A program made the translations under genes and the position numbers. Shown here one piece after another: positions 40,761 through 49,279 of a stretch of DNA of 64,000 nucleotides. The DNA comes from Nonomuraea jabiensis. Lineage in GTDB: Bacteria; Actinomycetota; Actinomycetes; Streptosporangiales; Streptosporangiaceae. The number at the start of each line of letters is the position of its first letter. The first letter of the stretch is position 1. The stretch covers positions 6,770,501 through 6,834,500 of the forward strand of contig NZ_JACHMB010000001.1 in the NCBI RefSeq assembly GCF_014204795.1. The letters are read 5' to 3'. Below the pieces are notes generated by a model. The model was not told the origin of the DNA, searched no databases, and worked only from the letters and a program-made list of their open reading frames with translations.

Positions 40761-40824
40761 AGCTTCACAGTACGCCCGCCCCGCGGCCCGGGCGCGCCAG
40801 CCGCGCCAGGCCCCGGGCAGACGA

Positions 40825-40861
40825 ACGGCCGGGCGGCCCCGGAAGGGAGCCGCCCGGCCGT
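40825..40861 (-). terminator. Terminator of sucB
   Basis: ACGGCCGGGCGGC (40825-40837) and GCCGCCCGGCCGT (40849-40861) pair perfectly over 13 bp with an 11-nt loop, 47 nt past the sucB stop. Confidence 0.75.
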
Positions 40862-40869
40862 AACGCGCT

Positions 40870-40916
40870 GATCCAGCCCGGGATCAGGCCCTGGATCAGG
40901 CCCGGGATCAGGCCAG
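40870..40916. repeat. Short direct repeats at the sucB stop
   Basis: Three near copies of GATCAGGCCCTG/GATCAGGCCCGG, preceded by GATCCAGCCCGG, run across the sucB stop codon at 40908-40910. Unit length is 12 nt. Confidence 0.7.
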
Positions 40917-42371
40917 GCCGAGCTGGGCCTCGAAGCGGCCCTCCTCCAGACGGCGCTTGACCGTCGTGAGGAAGCGGGCCGCGTCCGCGCCGTCCACCAG
41001 GCGGTGGTCGTACGTCAGCGCCAGGTAGACCATCGACCGGACCGCGATGACCTCGCCCTCAGGCGTGTCGATCACGACGGGCCGCTTGACGACGGCGCCG
41101 GTGCCCAGCATGCCGACCTGCGGCTGGTTGAGGATCGGCGTGTCGAACAGGGCCCCACGGCTGCCGGTGTTGGTCAGCGTGAACGTGCCGCCGGTGATCT
41201 CGTCCGGCGTCACCTTGTTGGCGCGCGTGCGCTCGGCCAGGTCGGCCGTCTTGCGGGCCAGCCCGGCGAGGTTGAGGTCGCCGGCGTTCTTGATGACCGC
41301 CGCGATCAGGCCGCGCTCGGTGTCGACCGCGATGCCCAGGTGCTCGACGTCGAAGTACGTGACCTCCATGGTCTCGTTGTTGATCGTCGCGTTGAGCTTC
41401 GGGTGCTGCTTGAGCGCCTCGATGGCGGCCAGCTCGAAGAACGGCATGAACGACAGCTTCACGCCCTCGCGGCGCAGGAAGTCGGCCTTCGCCTGGTCGC
41501 GCAGCCGCGCGATCTTGGTGACGTCGACCTCGACCACGGTGGTGAGCTGCGCCGCCGTCTGCAGCGACTCGACCAGCTTCTTCGACATCGTCTGGCGCAG
41601 CCGCGTCATCTTCTCCGTGCGGCCCCGCAGCGTCGTGTCGACCTCCACGGGCTCGGGACCCGCGGCGACCGGCGCCTGCGCGGCCGGAGCGGCGGCGGGC
41701 GCCGGCTGGGCGGCGGCCGGAGCCGGAGCCGCGGCGGGAGCGGGGGCGGCCTGGGCCGCGGCGGCCTTCTCACGCTGCGCCTTGGCGGCCTCGAGCACGT
41801 CCTGCTTGCGGATGCGACCGCCGACGCCGGTGCCGTTGATCGCGTCGAGGTTGACCCCGTGCTCGTTGGCCAGCTTGCGCACCAGCGGCGTCACGTACGG
41901 GCTCTCGCCCGACGGTACCGGCGCGGGCTCCGCGGGAGCGGCCTGCGGGGCGGGCGCGGGGGCCGCGACCGGGGCGGGCGCCGGAGCGGGGGCGGGGGCG
42001 GGGGCCGGAGCGGGCTGCGGGGGAGCCGGCTGCGGGATCGACGAGACCGGGGGAGCCGGGGCGGGCTCGGGCTCGGGCTGCGGAGCCGGCGCGGGCGCCG
42101 CCTCGGGCGCCGGGGCGGCGGCGGCCGCCTCGCCCTTCTCGTCGATGACGGCGAGCTCGGCCCCGACCTCGACCGTCTCGTCCTCAGCCACGACGATCTT
42201 CGTGAGGACACCCGCGGACGGCGACGGGATCTCGGTGTCGACCTTGTCGGTCGACACCTCGAGGAGCGGCTCGTCCGCCTCGACGCGCTCGCCCTCCTTC
42301 TTCAGCCAACGGGTTACGGTGCCCTCGGTCACGCTCTCGCCGAGCTGGGGCATTTGTACGGAGACCGGCAT
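40908..42371 (-). CDS. sucB: Dihydrolipoamide acyltransferase (E2) of 2-oxoacid dehydrogenase
   Basis: 487 residues. One lipoyl domain at 1-78 has the modified lysine K43 in EVSTDKVDTEI. A long Pro/Ala-rich linker follows, then the E3-binding domain (TPLVRKLANEHGVNLDAING, about 160-195), a second Pro/Ala linker and the catalytic domain. The active-site histidine is in TYDHRLVDGADAARFL. Streptomyces homologues frequently carry more than one lipoyl domain; only one is seen here. The linker is extremely Pro/Ala-rich. It follows lpdA by 39 nt and receives lipoate from LipA/LipB. Whether the complex is for pyruvate or 2-oxoglutarate is not decided by sequence. Confidence 0.93.
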   Translation of the reverse strand: MPVSVQMPQLGESVTEGTVTRWLKKEGERVEADEPLLEVSTDKVDTEIPSPSAGVLTKIVVAEDETVEVGAELAVIDEKGEAAAAAPAPEAAPAPAPQPEPEPAPAPPVSSIPQPAPPQPAPAPAPAPAPAPAPVAAPAPAPQAAPAEPAPVPSGESPYVTPLVRKLANEHGVNLDAINGTGVGGRIRKQDVLEAAKAQREKAAAAQAAPAPAAAPAPAAAQPAPAAAPAAQAPVAAGPEPVEVDTTLRGRTEKMTRLRQTMSKKLVESLQTAAQLTTVVEVDVTKIARLRDQAKADFLRREGVKLSFMPFFELAAIEALKQHPKLNATINNETMEVTYFDVEHLGIAVDTERGLIAAVIKNAGDLNLAGLARKTADLAERTRANKVTPDEITGGTFTLTNTGSRGALFDTPILNQPQVGMLGTGAVVKRPVVIDTPEGEVIAVRSMVYLALTYDHRLVDGADAARFLTTVKRRLEEGRFEAQLGLA

Positions 42372-42410
42372 CGTTATTCTTCTCTCGCGTTCTGATCTCG
42401 AGGGCTTGGA

Positions 42411-43775
42411 CTAGTTGTGTACGTGCAGCGGCTTGCCGGCCAGGGCCAGCATCGCCTCACCCATGGCCTCGGACTGGGTCGGGTGTGCGTGGATGAGCTG
42501 GGCGACCTCTGCGGGCAGCGCCTCCCAGTTGTAGATCAGCTGCCCCTCCGTGACGAGCTCGCCGATGCGCCGGCCCACCATGTGGACACCGACCACCGGG
42601 CCGTCCTTCTGGGCGATGACCTTCACGGCGCCCGAGGTGCCGAGGATCTGGCTCTTGGGGTTGCCCGCGAGGTCGTAGACCTGCTCGACGATCTCGATGC
42701 CGCGCTCGGCCGCCTGCGCCGACGTGATCCCCACCGAGGCCACCTCGGGGTCGGAGTAGGTGATGCGCGGCACGCCCGCGTAGTCGATGGGCGGCGGGTT
42801 GAGGCCGGCGATGTGCTCGGCCACCATGATCCCCTCCGCGAAGCCGGCGTGCGCGAGCTGGAGCGTCGGGATGAGGTCGCCGATGGCGTAGACGCCGGGC
42901 ACGGAGGTCTGGCAGTGCTCGTCGACCACGACGGCGCCGCGCTCGATGGCGATGCCCTGCTCCTCGAAGCCCATGCCCGCCGACACCGCGCCCCGGCCGA
43001 CCGCGACGAGCAGCAGCTCGGCGTCGAGGGTCTTGCCGTTGGCCAGCGTGACGACCACGCCCGTCTCGGTGGTCTTGGCGCTGTCGAAGAAGACGCCCAG
43101 CTCGTACTTGATGCCGCGGCGGCGGAAGGCCCGCTCCAGCAGCTTGGAGCTGGACTCCTCCTCGGTCGGCAGCAGGTGCGGCAGCGCCTCGACGATCGTG
43201 ACCTCGGCCCCGAACGAGCGGTAGACGCTCGCCAGCTCGACGCCGATCACGCCGCCGCCCAGCACGATGACGGACGTGGGCACGCGGTCCATCTTCAGGG
43301 TGTGCTCGCTGGTGATGACGCGCTCGCCGTCGATCTCCAGGCCCGGCAGCGACCTGGGCGCCGAGCCGGTGGCCAGGACGAGGTTGCGGCCCTCGACGAC
43401 CTCCTGGCCCACCTGGATCCGGTTGGGGCCGACCAGGCGGCCCTCGCCCTCGACGATCGTCACGCCCGCGCCCTTCAGCAGGCCCTGCACGCCCTTCCAG
43501 GCCCGCGTCACGATCTTGTCCTTGAACGCGTGCACGCCCTGCACGTCGATGCCGTCGAAGCGCGCCTTGACGCCGTAGGACTCGCTCTCGCGGGTCTCGT
43601 CGGCGACCTCGGCGGAGTGCAGCAGGGCCTTCGTGGGGATGCATCCCCTGTGGAGGCAGGTGCCGCCGATCTTGTCCTTTTCGATCAGCGCGACCGACTT
43701 GCCCAGCTCAGCCGCCCGAAGCGCGCAGGCGTAACCGCCGCTGCCGCCACCTAGGACGACGATGTCATAGGCCAC
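42411..43775 (-). CDS. lpdA: Dihydrolipoyl dehydrogenase (E3)
   Basis: 454 residues. FAD site is GGGSGGYACALRAAELG, the redox disulfide is GGTCLHRGCIPTKALLHSA (C40 and C45), and NAD site is VLGGGVIGVELASV. The C-terminal histidine-glutamate pair is in IHAHPTQSEAMGEAML. It reoxidises lipoyl groups on the neighbouring E2. The ATG at 43775 is used. It lies between pepA and sucB, on the same strand. Confidence 0.96.
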   Translation of the reverse strand: MAYDIVVLGGGSGGYACALRAAELGKSVALIEKDKIGGTCLHRGCIPTKALLHSAEVADETRESESYGVKARFDGIDVQGVHAFKDKIVTRAWKGVQGLLKGAGVTIVEGEGRLVGPNRIQVGQEVVEGRNLVLATGSAPRSLPGLEIDGERVITSEHTLKMDRVPTSVIVLGGGVIGVELASVYRSFGAEVTIVEALPHLLPTEEESSSKLLERAFRRRGIKYELGVFFDSAKTTETGVVVTLANGKTLDAELLLVAVGRGAVSAGMGFEEQGIAIERGAVVVDEHCQTSVPGVYAIGDLIPTLQLAHAGFAEGIMVAEHIAGLNPPPIDYAGVPRITYSDPEVASVGITSAQAAERGIEIVEQVYDLAGNPKSQILGTSGAVKVIAQKDGPVVGVHMVGRRIGELVTEGQLIYNWEALPAEVAQLIHAHPTQSEAMGEAMLALAGKPLHVHN

Positions 43776-43826
43776 AGGAAGGCTCCTTGTCGGGGTGTTC
43801 GTGATGCCGTCATCTTTTCATTTGTT

Positions 43827-45296
43827 TCAGATGCTCGCGTGCCGCTCTGCGAGTCCGATGAGGGTCCGGGTGATGGCACCCGTGCCGCCCTTCGGGGTGT
43901 AACCGTACGGCTCGCCCTTGTTGAAGGCGGGACCGGCCATGTCGATGTGGGCCCAGCGCACGCCGTCGGGCACGAATTCCTTCAGGAAGATGCCCGCCGC
44001 CAGCATGCTGCCCCATCGCTCCGGCTGGAGGTTGGCGATGTCGGCGATCGGCGAGTCGAGGCCCTTGCGCAGCTCCTCCGGGAGCGGCATGCCCCACGCG
44101 CCCTCGCCGGCGGCCTTCGCGGCCTCGACGACCAGCTCCCTGGCGGCGTCGTCGTTGGCCATGACGCCGGCGGTGCGCCAGCCGAGGGCGACGATCTGCG
44201 CGCCGGTGAGCGTGGCCACGTCGACGATCAGGTCGGGCTCGTCCTGCGCGGCCCTGGCGATGCCGTCCATGAGCACCAGGCGGCCCTCGGCGTCGGTGTC
44301 GAGCACCTCGACGGTCTTGCCGCTGTAGCTGTGGATGACGTCGGAGGGGCGCTGCGCGGTGCCGCTCGGCAGGTTTTCGGCCAGGCAGAGGTAGCCGACG
44401 GCGTTGACCGGCAGGCCGAGCCGGGCGATGCCGATCATGGCGCCGAGCACCGCGCCCGCGCCGCCCATGTCGGACTTCATCCAGTCCATCGAGGCCGACG
44501 GCTTGAGTGACAGGCCGCCGGAGTCGAACGTGATGCCCTTGCCCACGAACGCCAGCCGCTTGCCGGCCTCGGGGTGGGTGTAGGAGAGGCGGACCAGGCG
44601 CGGCGGGTTGGCAGAGCCCTGGCCGACGCCGATGAGGCCGCCGTAGCCGCCGTCCTTGAGCTGCTTGTCGTCGAGCACCTCGACGCTCAGCCCCGCCTTG
44701 GTGCCCTCCTGCTCGGCGATCTCGGCGAACTTGGCCGGCCACAGGTCGGACGGAGGCGTGTTGACCAGGTCGCGGACCAGGGCGACCGAGTCGGCCAGCA
44801 CGCCCGCGCGCTCGGCCACGCCGTCGGGCTGGCCCGAGACCACGGTGAGCTCGGCGACCGGGGCCTTCTGCTCGCCGTTCGTGCGGTAGCGGGCGAAGGC
44901 GTACGCGCCGAGCAGGCCGCCGAGCGCGACGGCCTCGGCCTCCTCGGGCGTGCCGGTGGGCAGGGCGAGCGCGGCGCTGGAGGTGCCGGCGAGCGACCGT
45001 ACGGCGGCGCCGGCGGCGCGGCGCAGACCCTCGGCGTCGGGCGAGTCGCCCAGACCCACCGCGACCAGCAGCGGGGCGGCGATGGCGCCGAACGTGGGAA
45101 GCTTGGCCACCTCGCCGGCCTTGCCGGTGAAGGCGACGGCGCGCAGGGAGTCGGCGAGCTTGCCGCCGAAGGCGGCCTCGAGCGACTCGGCGCCCGTGGC
45201 GGCGCGGGGGCCGTCCTGTCCTGACCTGAAGCCGACGATCAACGCGTCGGTGGCGATGGAGACTGGATCTGCTGAGTTCAGCCGCACAGTGGTCAC
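43827..45296 (-). CDS. pepA: Leucyl aminopeptidase (M17)
   Basis: About 489 residues from the GTG at 45296 (MTTVRLNSADPVSIATDALI); a GTG at 45332 would add 12. The C-terminal half has the two-metal site: GKGITFDSGGLSLKPSASMD, KSDMGGAGAVLG and LDTDAEGRLVLMDG. The N-terminal macro-like domain is less conserved. It removes N-terminal residues from peptides in the cytosol. It is next to lpdA (51 nt) in the same orientation, as in Streptomyces. Confidence 0.95.
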   Translation of the reverse strand: MTTVRLNSADPVSIATDALIVGFRSGQDGPRAATGAESLEAAFGGKLADSLRAVAFTGKAGEVAKLPTFGAIAAPLLVAVGLGDSPDAEGLRRAAGAAVRSLAGTSSAALALPTGTPEEAEAVALGGLLGAYAFARYRTNGEQKAPVAELTVVSGQPDGVAERAGVLADSVALVRDLVNTPPSDLWPAKFAEIAEQEGTKAGLSVEVLDDKQLKDGGYGGLIGVGQGSANPPRLVRLSYTHPEAGKRLAFVGKGITFDSGGLSLKPSASMDWMKSDMGGAGAVLGAMIGIARLGLPVNAVGYLCLAENLPSGTAQRPSDVIHSYSGKTVEVLDTDAEGRLVLMDGIARAAQDEPDLIVDVATLTGAQIVALGWRTAGVMANDDAARELVVEAAKAAGEGAWGMPLPEELRKGLDSPIADIANLQPERWGSMLAAGIFLKEFVPDGVRWAHIDMAGPAFNKGEPYGYTPKGGTGAITRTLIGLAERHASI

Positions 45297-45370
45297 GTAA
45301 ACCGATGCTATCCAGGTCTTCTGCGTACTCACAAACAGGGGTTCATCCTACCAATCGCGCGTCATGAAGA

Positions 45371-45395
45371 ATGGTGCTAGTGTCATTAGCATCAT
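45371..45395. promoter_or_regulatory. GntR operator overlapping the start codon
   Basis: ATGGTGCTA (45371-45379) and TAGCATCAT (45387-45395) form inverted arms with 8 of 9 pairs and a 7-nt spacer. The right arm runs into the GntR ATG at 45394. The mRNA is likely leaderless or nearly so. Confidence 0.6.
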
Positions 45396-45741
45396 GCTGC
45401 TGACGCTCGATCTCAACGACGCCCGGCCCCTGCACGAGCAGGTGGCGGGCGCCATCCGCCGCGCCATCGGAGAGGGCTCCTACCGGCCCGGCGACCGCCT
45501 GCCGCCGGCCCGCGACCTGGCCCAGGTGCTCGGCATCAACCCCAACACCGTGCTGCGCGCGCTGCGCGACCTGCGCGACGAGGGACTGCTGGAGTTCAGG
45601 CGGGGCCGGGGGGTCAGCGTCGCGGGGCGCGCCGACGGTCGCGCCCTGCTCGCGCAGCGGGCCCGCGAACTGCTGGACGAGGCCCGCAAGTACGGCTACG
45701 GCCGCGACGACCTCATCGCCATACTGGAGGACCTGCCGTGA
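45394..45741 (+). CDS. YtrA-type GntR regulator
   Basis: 115 residues from the ATG at 45394 (MLLTLDLNDARPLHEQVAGA). An upstream ATG at 45364 is in frame, but the operator lies inside that stretch. The winged helix has LPPARDLAQVLGINPNTVLR and GLLEFRRGRGVSVAG. The C-terminus is short with no effector domain, as in YtrA subfamily members that control membrane-protein operons. Stop and next start overlap (GTGA). It presumably represses this three-gene operon. Confidence 0.9.
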   Translation: MLLTLDLNDARPLHEQVAGAIRRAIGEGSYRPGDRLPPARDLAQVLGINPNTVLRALRDLRDEGLLEFRRGRGVSVAGRADGRALLAQRARELLDEARKYGYGRDDLIAILEDLP

Positions 45742-46700
45742 ATCCTCGAATCACCGCCGTCATATGGGGGTTGTTCGTCCTCGCCGCGCAGATCGCGCTG
45801 CCGCTGGCCATGCGCGACCGGTTGCCCGACCCGCTGGCCATCCGCTGGGAGCTGGGCGGCCCGGCCATCCGCTCGATGTCCTTGACCACGTACATCGTGG
45901 TCATGTTCCTGACGTGGGCGGTGCTCTGGCTGGTCGCGCTGGCCGCGGCCGAGCGGGCCACGGCGCGCAGGCAGAGCCGGACGGTGTGGTGGGGCGGGCT
46001 GTTCGGCATGGGTGCGCTCGCGCTCGGCGTCAACGTCACGACCGTGCTCGCCAACCTCGACGCGCCCGACTGGGCCGCGACCCGGCTGCCCGGCTGGCAG
46101 GTCCTCGGGGTCATCGTGGGCGGGACCGGCCTCGCCGTGCTCGCGGGATATCTGCGCAGGGGCGCGCCCGACGCGGATTTCGCCCGCCGGACCCCGCCCC
46201 TGCTGCGGCTCGGGGCCGGCCGGCGCACCGTGTGGGTCGGCCACGTCGCCAACAGGTGGCTGGCGCTGCTCCCGGTCGCCGCGCTGGCCGCCGCCCTGAT
46301 ACTGGGCCTGCTCTACGTCACCGGTCTGATGTCCGGCGTGACGGCGACGTCGGTCCTGCCCGGGCTCGTCCTCGTGCTGGCGGCCGGGGTGCTGACCTCT
46401 TCCGTGTCCGTGCAGGTCGGCGACGGCCGGGTGGCCATCCAGTTCGGCCCGCTCGGCTGGCCGGCGCGCAGGATCCCCCTGTCACGGATCGAGTCGGCCT
46501 GGTCGGAGACGCGCCATCCGGCCGAGGTCGGGGGCTGGGGCATCCGCGGGCTGCCCGGCAGTTCGACCATCATGCTGCGTGGCGGCGAGTGCCTGGTCCT
46601 CCGCTACCGCTCCGGCGGCCGGCTGGCGATCAGCATCGACGACGCCGAACGCGGCGCATCCCTCATCAACGCCCTCATCGCGGAGCGTGTGGAGCAATGA
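45738..46700 (+). CDS. DUF1648-domain membrane protein
   Basis: 320 residues from the GTG at 45738. The N-terminal DUF1648 part has LPDPLAIRWELGG after helix 1. Six or so helices follow. The C-terminal 80 residues form a soluble domain (SVQVGDGRVAIQFGPLGWPA and RRIPLSRIESAW) that looks like a PH-like beta-rich fold. Function unknown; it is a typical partner of YtrA regulators. The stop overlaps the start of the CPBP gene (ATGA). Confidence 0.8.
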   Translation: MNPRITAVIWGLFVLAAQIALPLAMRDRLPDPLAIRWELGGPAIRSMSLTTYIVVMFLTWAVLWLVALAAAERATARRQSRTVWWGGLFGMGALALGVNVTTVLANLDAPDWAATRLPGWQVLGVIVGGTGLAVLAGYLRRGAPDADFARRTPPLLRLGAGRRTVWVGHVANRWLALLPVAALAAALILGLLYVTGLMSGVTATSVLPGLVLVLAAGVLTSSVSVQVGDGRVAIQFGPLGWPARRIPLSRIESAWSETRHPAEVGGWGIRGLPGSSTIMLRGGECLVLRYRSGGRLAISIDDAERGASLINALIAERVEQ

Positions 46701-47593
46701 AACGACCTCTCCTCATCTTCATCGTCCTGGCCTTCGGGCTGTCGTGGGCGGCGGCGCTGCCCCTCTGGTTCGCCGGCGGGATCGGCTCGCCGCTGCTGCG
46801 GCCGCTGGCCACGCTGATGATGTTCACCCCGTCGGTGGGGGTGCTCGGCGTGTGGGCGGTCACGCGCACGCCGTTCCGCGAGTGGGCCAGGCAGACCGGG
46901 CTCACGCTGGGCGAGCGCAAGGGGCGCACGGGCGTCCTCATCCTGACGGCCTGGCTCGGGATGCCGCTGCTGCTGCTCCTGGCGGTGGGCCTCAGCGCCG
47001 CCGTCGGGCTGTTCTCGCTGGACCTCGACCAGTTCAGCCTGTTCAGGGCGGTGCTGCGGGCCCAGGGCGTGGGCGTGCCCGAGAGCCTCACCGCGGCGAT
47101 CGTGCTGCAGATCGGGGTCGGCGTGATCGCCGGGCCCGTGCTGAACGCCATCCCCGCGCTGGGGGAGGAGTGGGGCTGGCGGGGCTGGCTGCTGCCCCGG
47201 CTCGTCGCCACCAACGGCATGCTCCTCGGGCTGGTCTACACCGGCGTCATCTGGGGCCTGTGGCACGCCCCCCTCACCCTCCTGGGCTACAACTACCCGC
47301 GGCTCAGCTCCTGGGCGGCGCTGTTCTTCGTGGGCTTCTGCGTCCTGTTCGGGGTGCTGATCGGGTGGCTGCGGCTGCGCACGGGCAGCGTGTGGCCGGC
47401 CGTCGTGGCCCACGGCTCGCTGAACGCCGTCGCCCAGCCCGTCCTGCTGCTCGGCGACGCCGCCGCGCCGCCGAACGAGGTGCTGGTCGGCCTGACCGGC
47501 CTGGTGGGCTGGTTCCTCATGGCGCTCCTCGGCGCGGCCCTGCTCCGCTTCTATCCGGTACGGGTGCCGCAGCCGGTCGCCTCACCCTCGTGA
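46697..47593 (+). CDS. CPBP intramembrane metalloprotease (CAAX/Abi type)
   Basis: 298 residues. The family motifs are EEWGWRGWLLPRL, IWGLWHAPLTLLGYNY and AHGSLNAVAQPV, which hold the two glutamates and histidines of the active site. About eight helices are visible. Members process prenylated or bacteriocin peptides or regulate signalling; the substrate here is unknown. It ends the YtrA operon and is convergent with cobS (12 nt between stops). Confidence 0.93.
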   Translation: MKRPLLIFIVLAFGLSWAAALPLWFAGGIGSPLLRPLATLMMFTPSVGVLGVWAVTRTPFREWARQTGLTLGERKGRTGVLILTAWLGMPLLLLLAVGLSAAVGLFSLDLDQFSLFRAVLRAQGVGVPESLTAAIVLQIGVGVIAGPVLNAIPALGEEWGWRGWLLPRLVATNGMLLGLVYTGVIWGLWHAPLTLLGYNYPRLSSWAALFFVGFCVLFGVLIGWLRLRTGSVWPAVVAHGSLNAVAQPVLLLGDAAAPPNEVLVGLTGLVGWFLMALLGAALLRFYPVRVPQPVASPS

Positions 47594-47605
47594 TCCCGGG
47601 GGCGC

Positions 47606-48442
47606 TCAGCCGAGGATCGCGCACACCGCCAATGTGGTGGCCGTGGCCGCTTCGACCAGCGCCCCCAGAACGTCACCGGTGATCCCGCCGAGGCGTCGCC
47701 GCGCGTGCCCGAGCAGCAGGAGGGCGGCGGCGAGCCCGGCGAGCAGGCCGAGGGGCAGCAGGAGCCCGCCGGAGAGGCCGTTGGAGAGGCCGTTGGAGAG
47801 CCCGTTGGAGATGCCGCCGGAGAGATCGCTGGAGATGCCGCCGGAGAGGTCGTGCGGGGATTTTTCGGCGGCGGGCGTCAGGCCGGCCGCGGCGGCGGCG
47901 AGGAGCGCGGCCAGGGTGGCGAGCAAGGGGGCGGGGCGGCGTACCGTGCCGGCGACCATCGCGCCGAGCCCGTCGGGGCGGGCGGCGGGCACGCCTGCCC
48001 GGCAGGCCCAGGTCAGCGCCAGCCGCCCGGCCACGCAGGCCGTCACCAGCGCCGCGTACCCGGCCCCGGCCGCCGCGACGACCTGGACGACCAGCGTCAG
48101 CACCAGCGTCATCACGCCGAACGGCCCGATGTCCGACTTTTTCATGATGTCGAGCGCCTGAGCGGCCGGCTTGCCGCTGCCCAGCCCGTCCGCCAGGTCG
48201 GCGAGCCCGTCCAGGTGCAGCCCCCGGCTCAGCACGGCCAGCAGCCCGACCGCCAGCGCCGCCCCCAGCAGCGGCGGCCCCGGCAGGAACAACGGCAGCC
48301 CGGCGACCAGCCCGAGCGCCAGCCCGACCAGCGGGGCCAGCGTCATCGCCTGCCCCGCGACCTCCCGATCCACCCGCTCGACGCGCACCGGGAAGACGCT
48401 GAGAGTGCCGATCGCCAACGACAGGCCATGCGGAAGGCGCAT
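47606..48442 (-). CDS. cobS: Adenosylcobinamide-GDP ribazoletransferase
   Basis: 278 residues from the ATG at 48442. It joins adenosyl-GDP-cobinamide to alpha-ribazole in the last steps of cobalamin synthesis and is an integral membrane protein. The family motifs are RGLHLDGLADLADGLGSGKP and MKKSDIGPFGVMTLVL. A low-complexity loop of repeated NGLS/GGIS tetrapeptides (47772-47855) is inserted in the C-terminal half between helices. CobU lies about 800 nt downstream on the same strand, separated by a plus-strand gene. Confidence 0.92.
   Translation of the reverse strand: MRLPHGLSLAIGTLSVFPVRVERVDREVAGQAMTLAPLVGLALGLVAGLPLFLPGPPLLGAALAVGLLAVLSRGLHLDGLADLADGLGSGKPAAQALDIMKKSDIGPFGVMTLVLTLVVQVVAAAGAGYAALVTACVAGRLALTWACRAGVPAARPDGLGAMVAGTVRRPAPLLATLAALLAAAAAGLTPAAEKSPHDLSGGISSDLSGGISNGLSNGLSNGLSGGLLLPLGLLAGLAAALLLLGHARRRLGGITGDVLGALVEAATATTLAVCAILG
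47772..47855 (-). repeat. 12-nt tandem repeat inside cobS
   Basis: Seven 12-nt units encode, on the minus strand, HDLS, GGIS, SDLS, GGIS, NGLS, NGLS, NGLS. The last three DNA units are almost identical. The reading frame is kept. Confidence 0.9.
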
Positions 48443-48475
48443 ATCGGACGATCGTAGGCCCACTAGTGTGGCGGG

Positions 48476-49276
48476 ATGCACGTGGTTGAACTCGAAGGCG
48501 TAGCTGTCCGAGTTGTCGGCAAGGCGCTGCTGGACAGCGTCGATTGGCAGGTGGACTACGGCGACCACTGGGTGGTCCTCGGCCCCAACGGCGCGGGCAA
48601 GACGACGCTGCTCTCCCTGGCGGGCGCCGTCCGGCACCCCACCGAGGGCGCGGTCAAGGTGCTCGGCCACAAGCTCGGCCGGGTGGACGTGCGGGAACTG
48701 CGCCGCCACATCGGCCTGGTCGCGGCCAGCCAGCGGCTGATCGACGAGGAGCTGATGGAGCAGGAGGGCGCGACCGCGCACACCGTGGTGCTCACCGGGC
48801 ACACGGGGACGAGCGTTCCCCTGTGGGACAAGTACGGCGAAGCCGAGCGCGACCGGGCCCACCGGCTGCTGGCCGACCTGGGCTGCAAGGACCTGGCGGA
48901 CCGGCCGTTCCGCGTGTGCTCGCAGGGCGAGCGGGCCAGGATCAGGGTGGCCAGGTCGCTCATGGCGGACCCGGCGGTGCTGCTGCTCGACGAGCCGTTC
49001 GCGGGGCTCGACCTGCCGGCCAGGGAGGACCTCATCGCCGCCGTCGAGGACCTGGCCACGACCCGGCCCGTCCTGACCACCGTGACGGTGACGCACCACC
49101 TGGAGGAGGTCCCGGCGACGACCTCCCACGCGATGCTCATGCGCGACGCCAGGGTGCTGGCCGCGGGGCCGGTGGAGGAGGTCCTCACCCCGGACAACCT
49201 CTCGGAGTGCTTCGGCCGCCCCCTCCACGTGGACCGGCTCGACGGCCGCTGGTACGCCCGCGCCGTCCGCCCGTAG
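48476..49276 (+). CDS. ABC transporter-type ATPase
   Basis: 266 residues. Walker A is GPNGAGKTT, the signature is CSQGERAR (in place of LSGGQ), and Walker B is VLLLDEPFAGLDLPA. The switch region is VTVTHHLEEVPATTSHAML. No permease is adjacent. It resembles single-NBD proteins such as YlmA and ModF-type ATPases. The partner and substrate are unknown; it is divergent from cobS with 33 nt between starts. Confidence 0.87.
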   Translation: MHVVELEGVAVRVVGKALLDSVDWQVDYGDHWVVLGPNGAGKTTLLSLAGAVRHPTEGAVKVLGHKLGRVDVRELRRHIGLVAASQRLIDEELMEQEGATAHTVVLTGHTGTSVPLWDKYGEAERDRAHRLLADLGCKDLADRPFRVCSQGERARIRVARSLMADPAVLLLDEPFAGLDLPAREDLIAAVEDLATTRPVLTTVTVTHHLEEVPATTSHAMLMRDARVLAAGPVEEVLTPDNLSECFGRPLHVDRLDGRWYARAVRP

Positions 49277-49279
49277 CGG

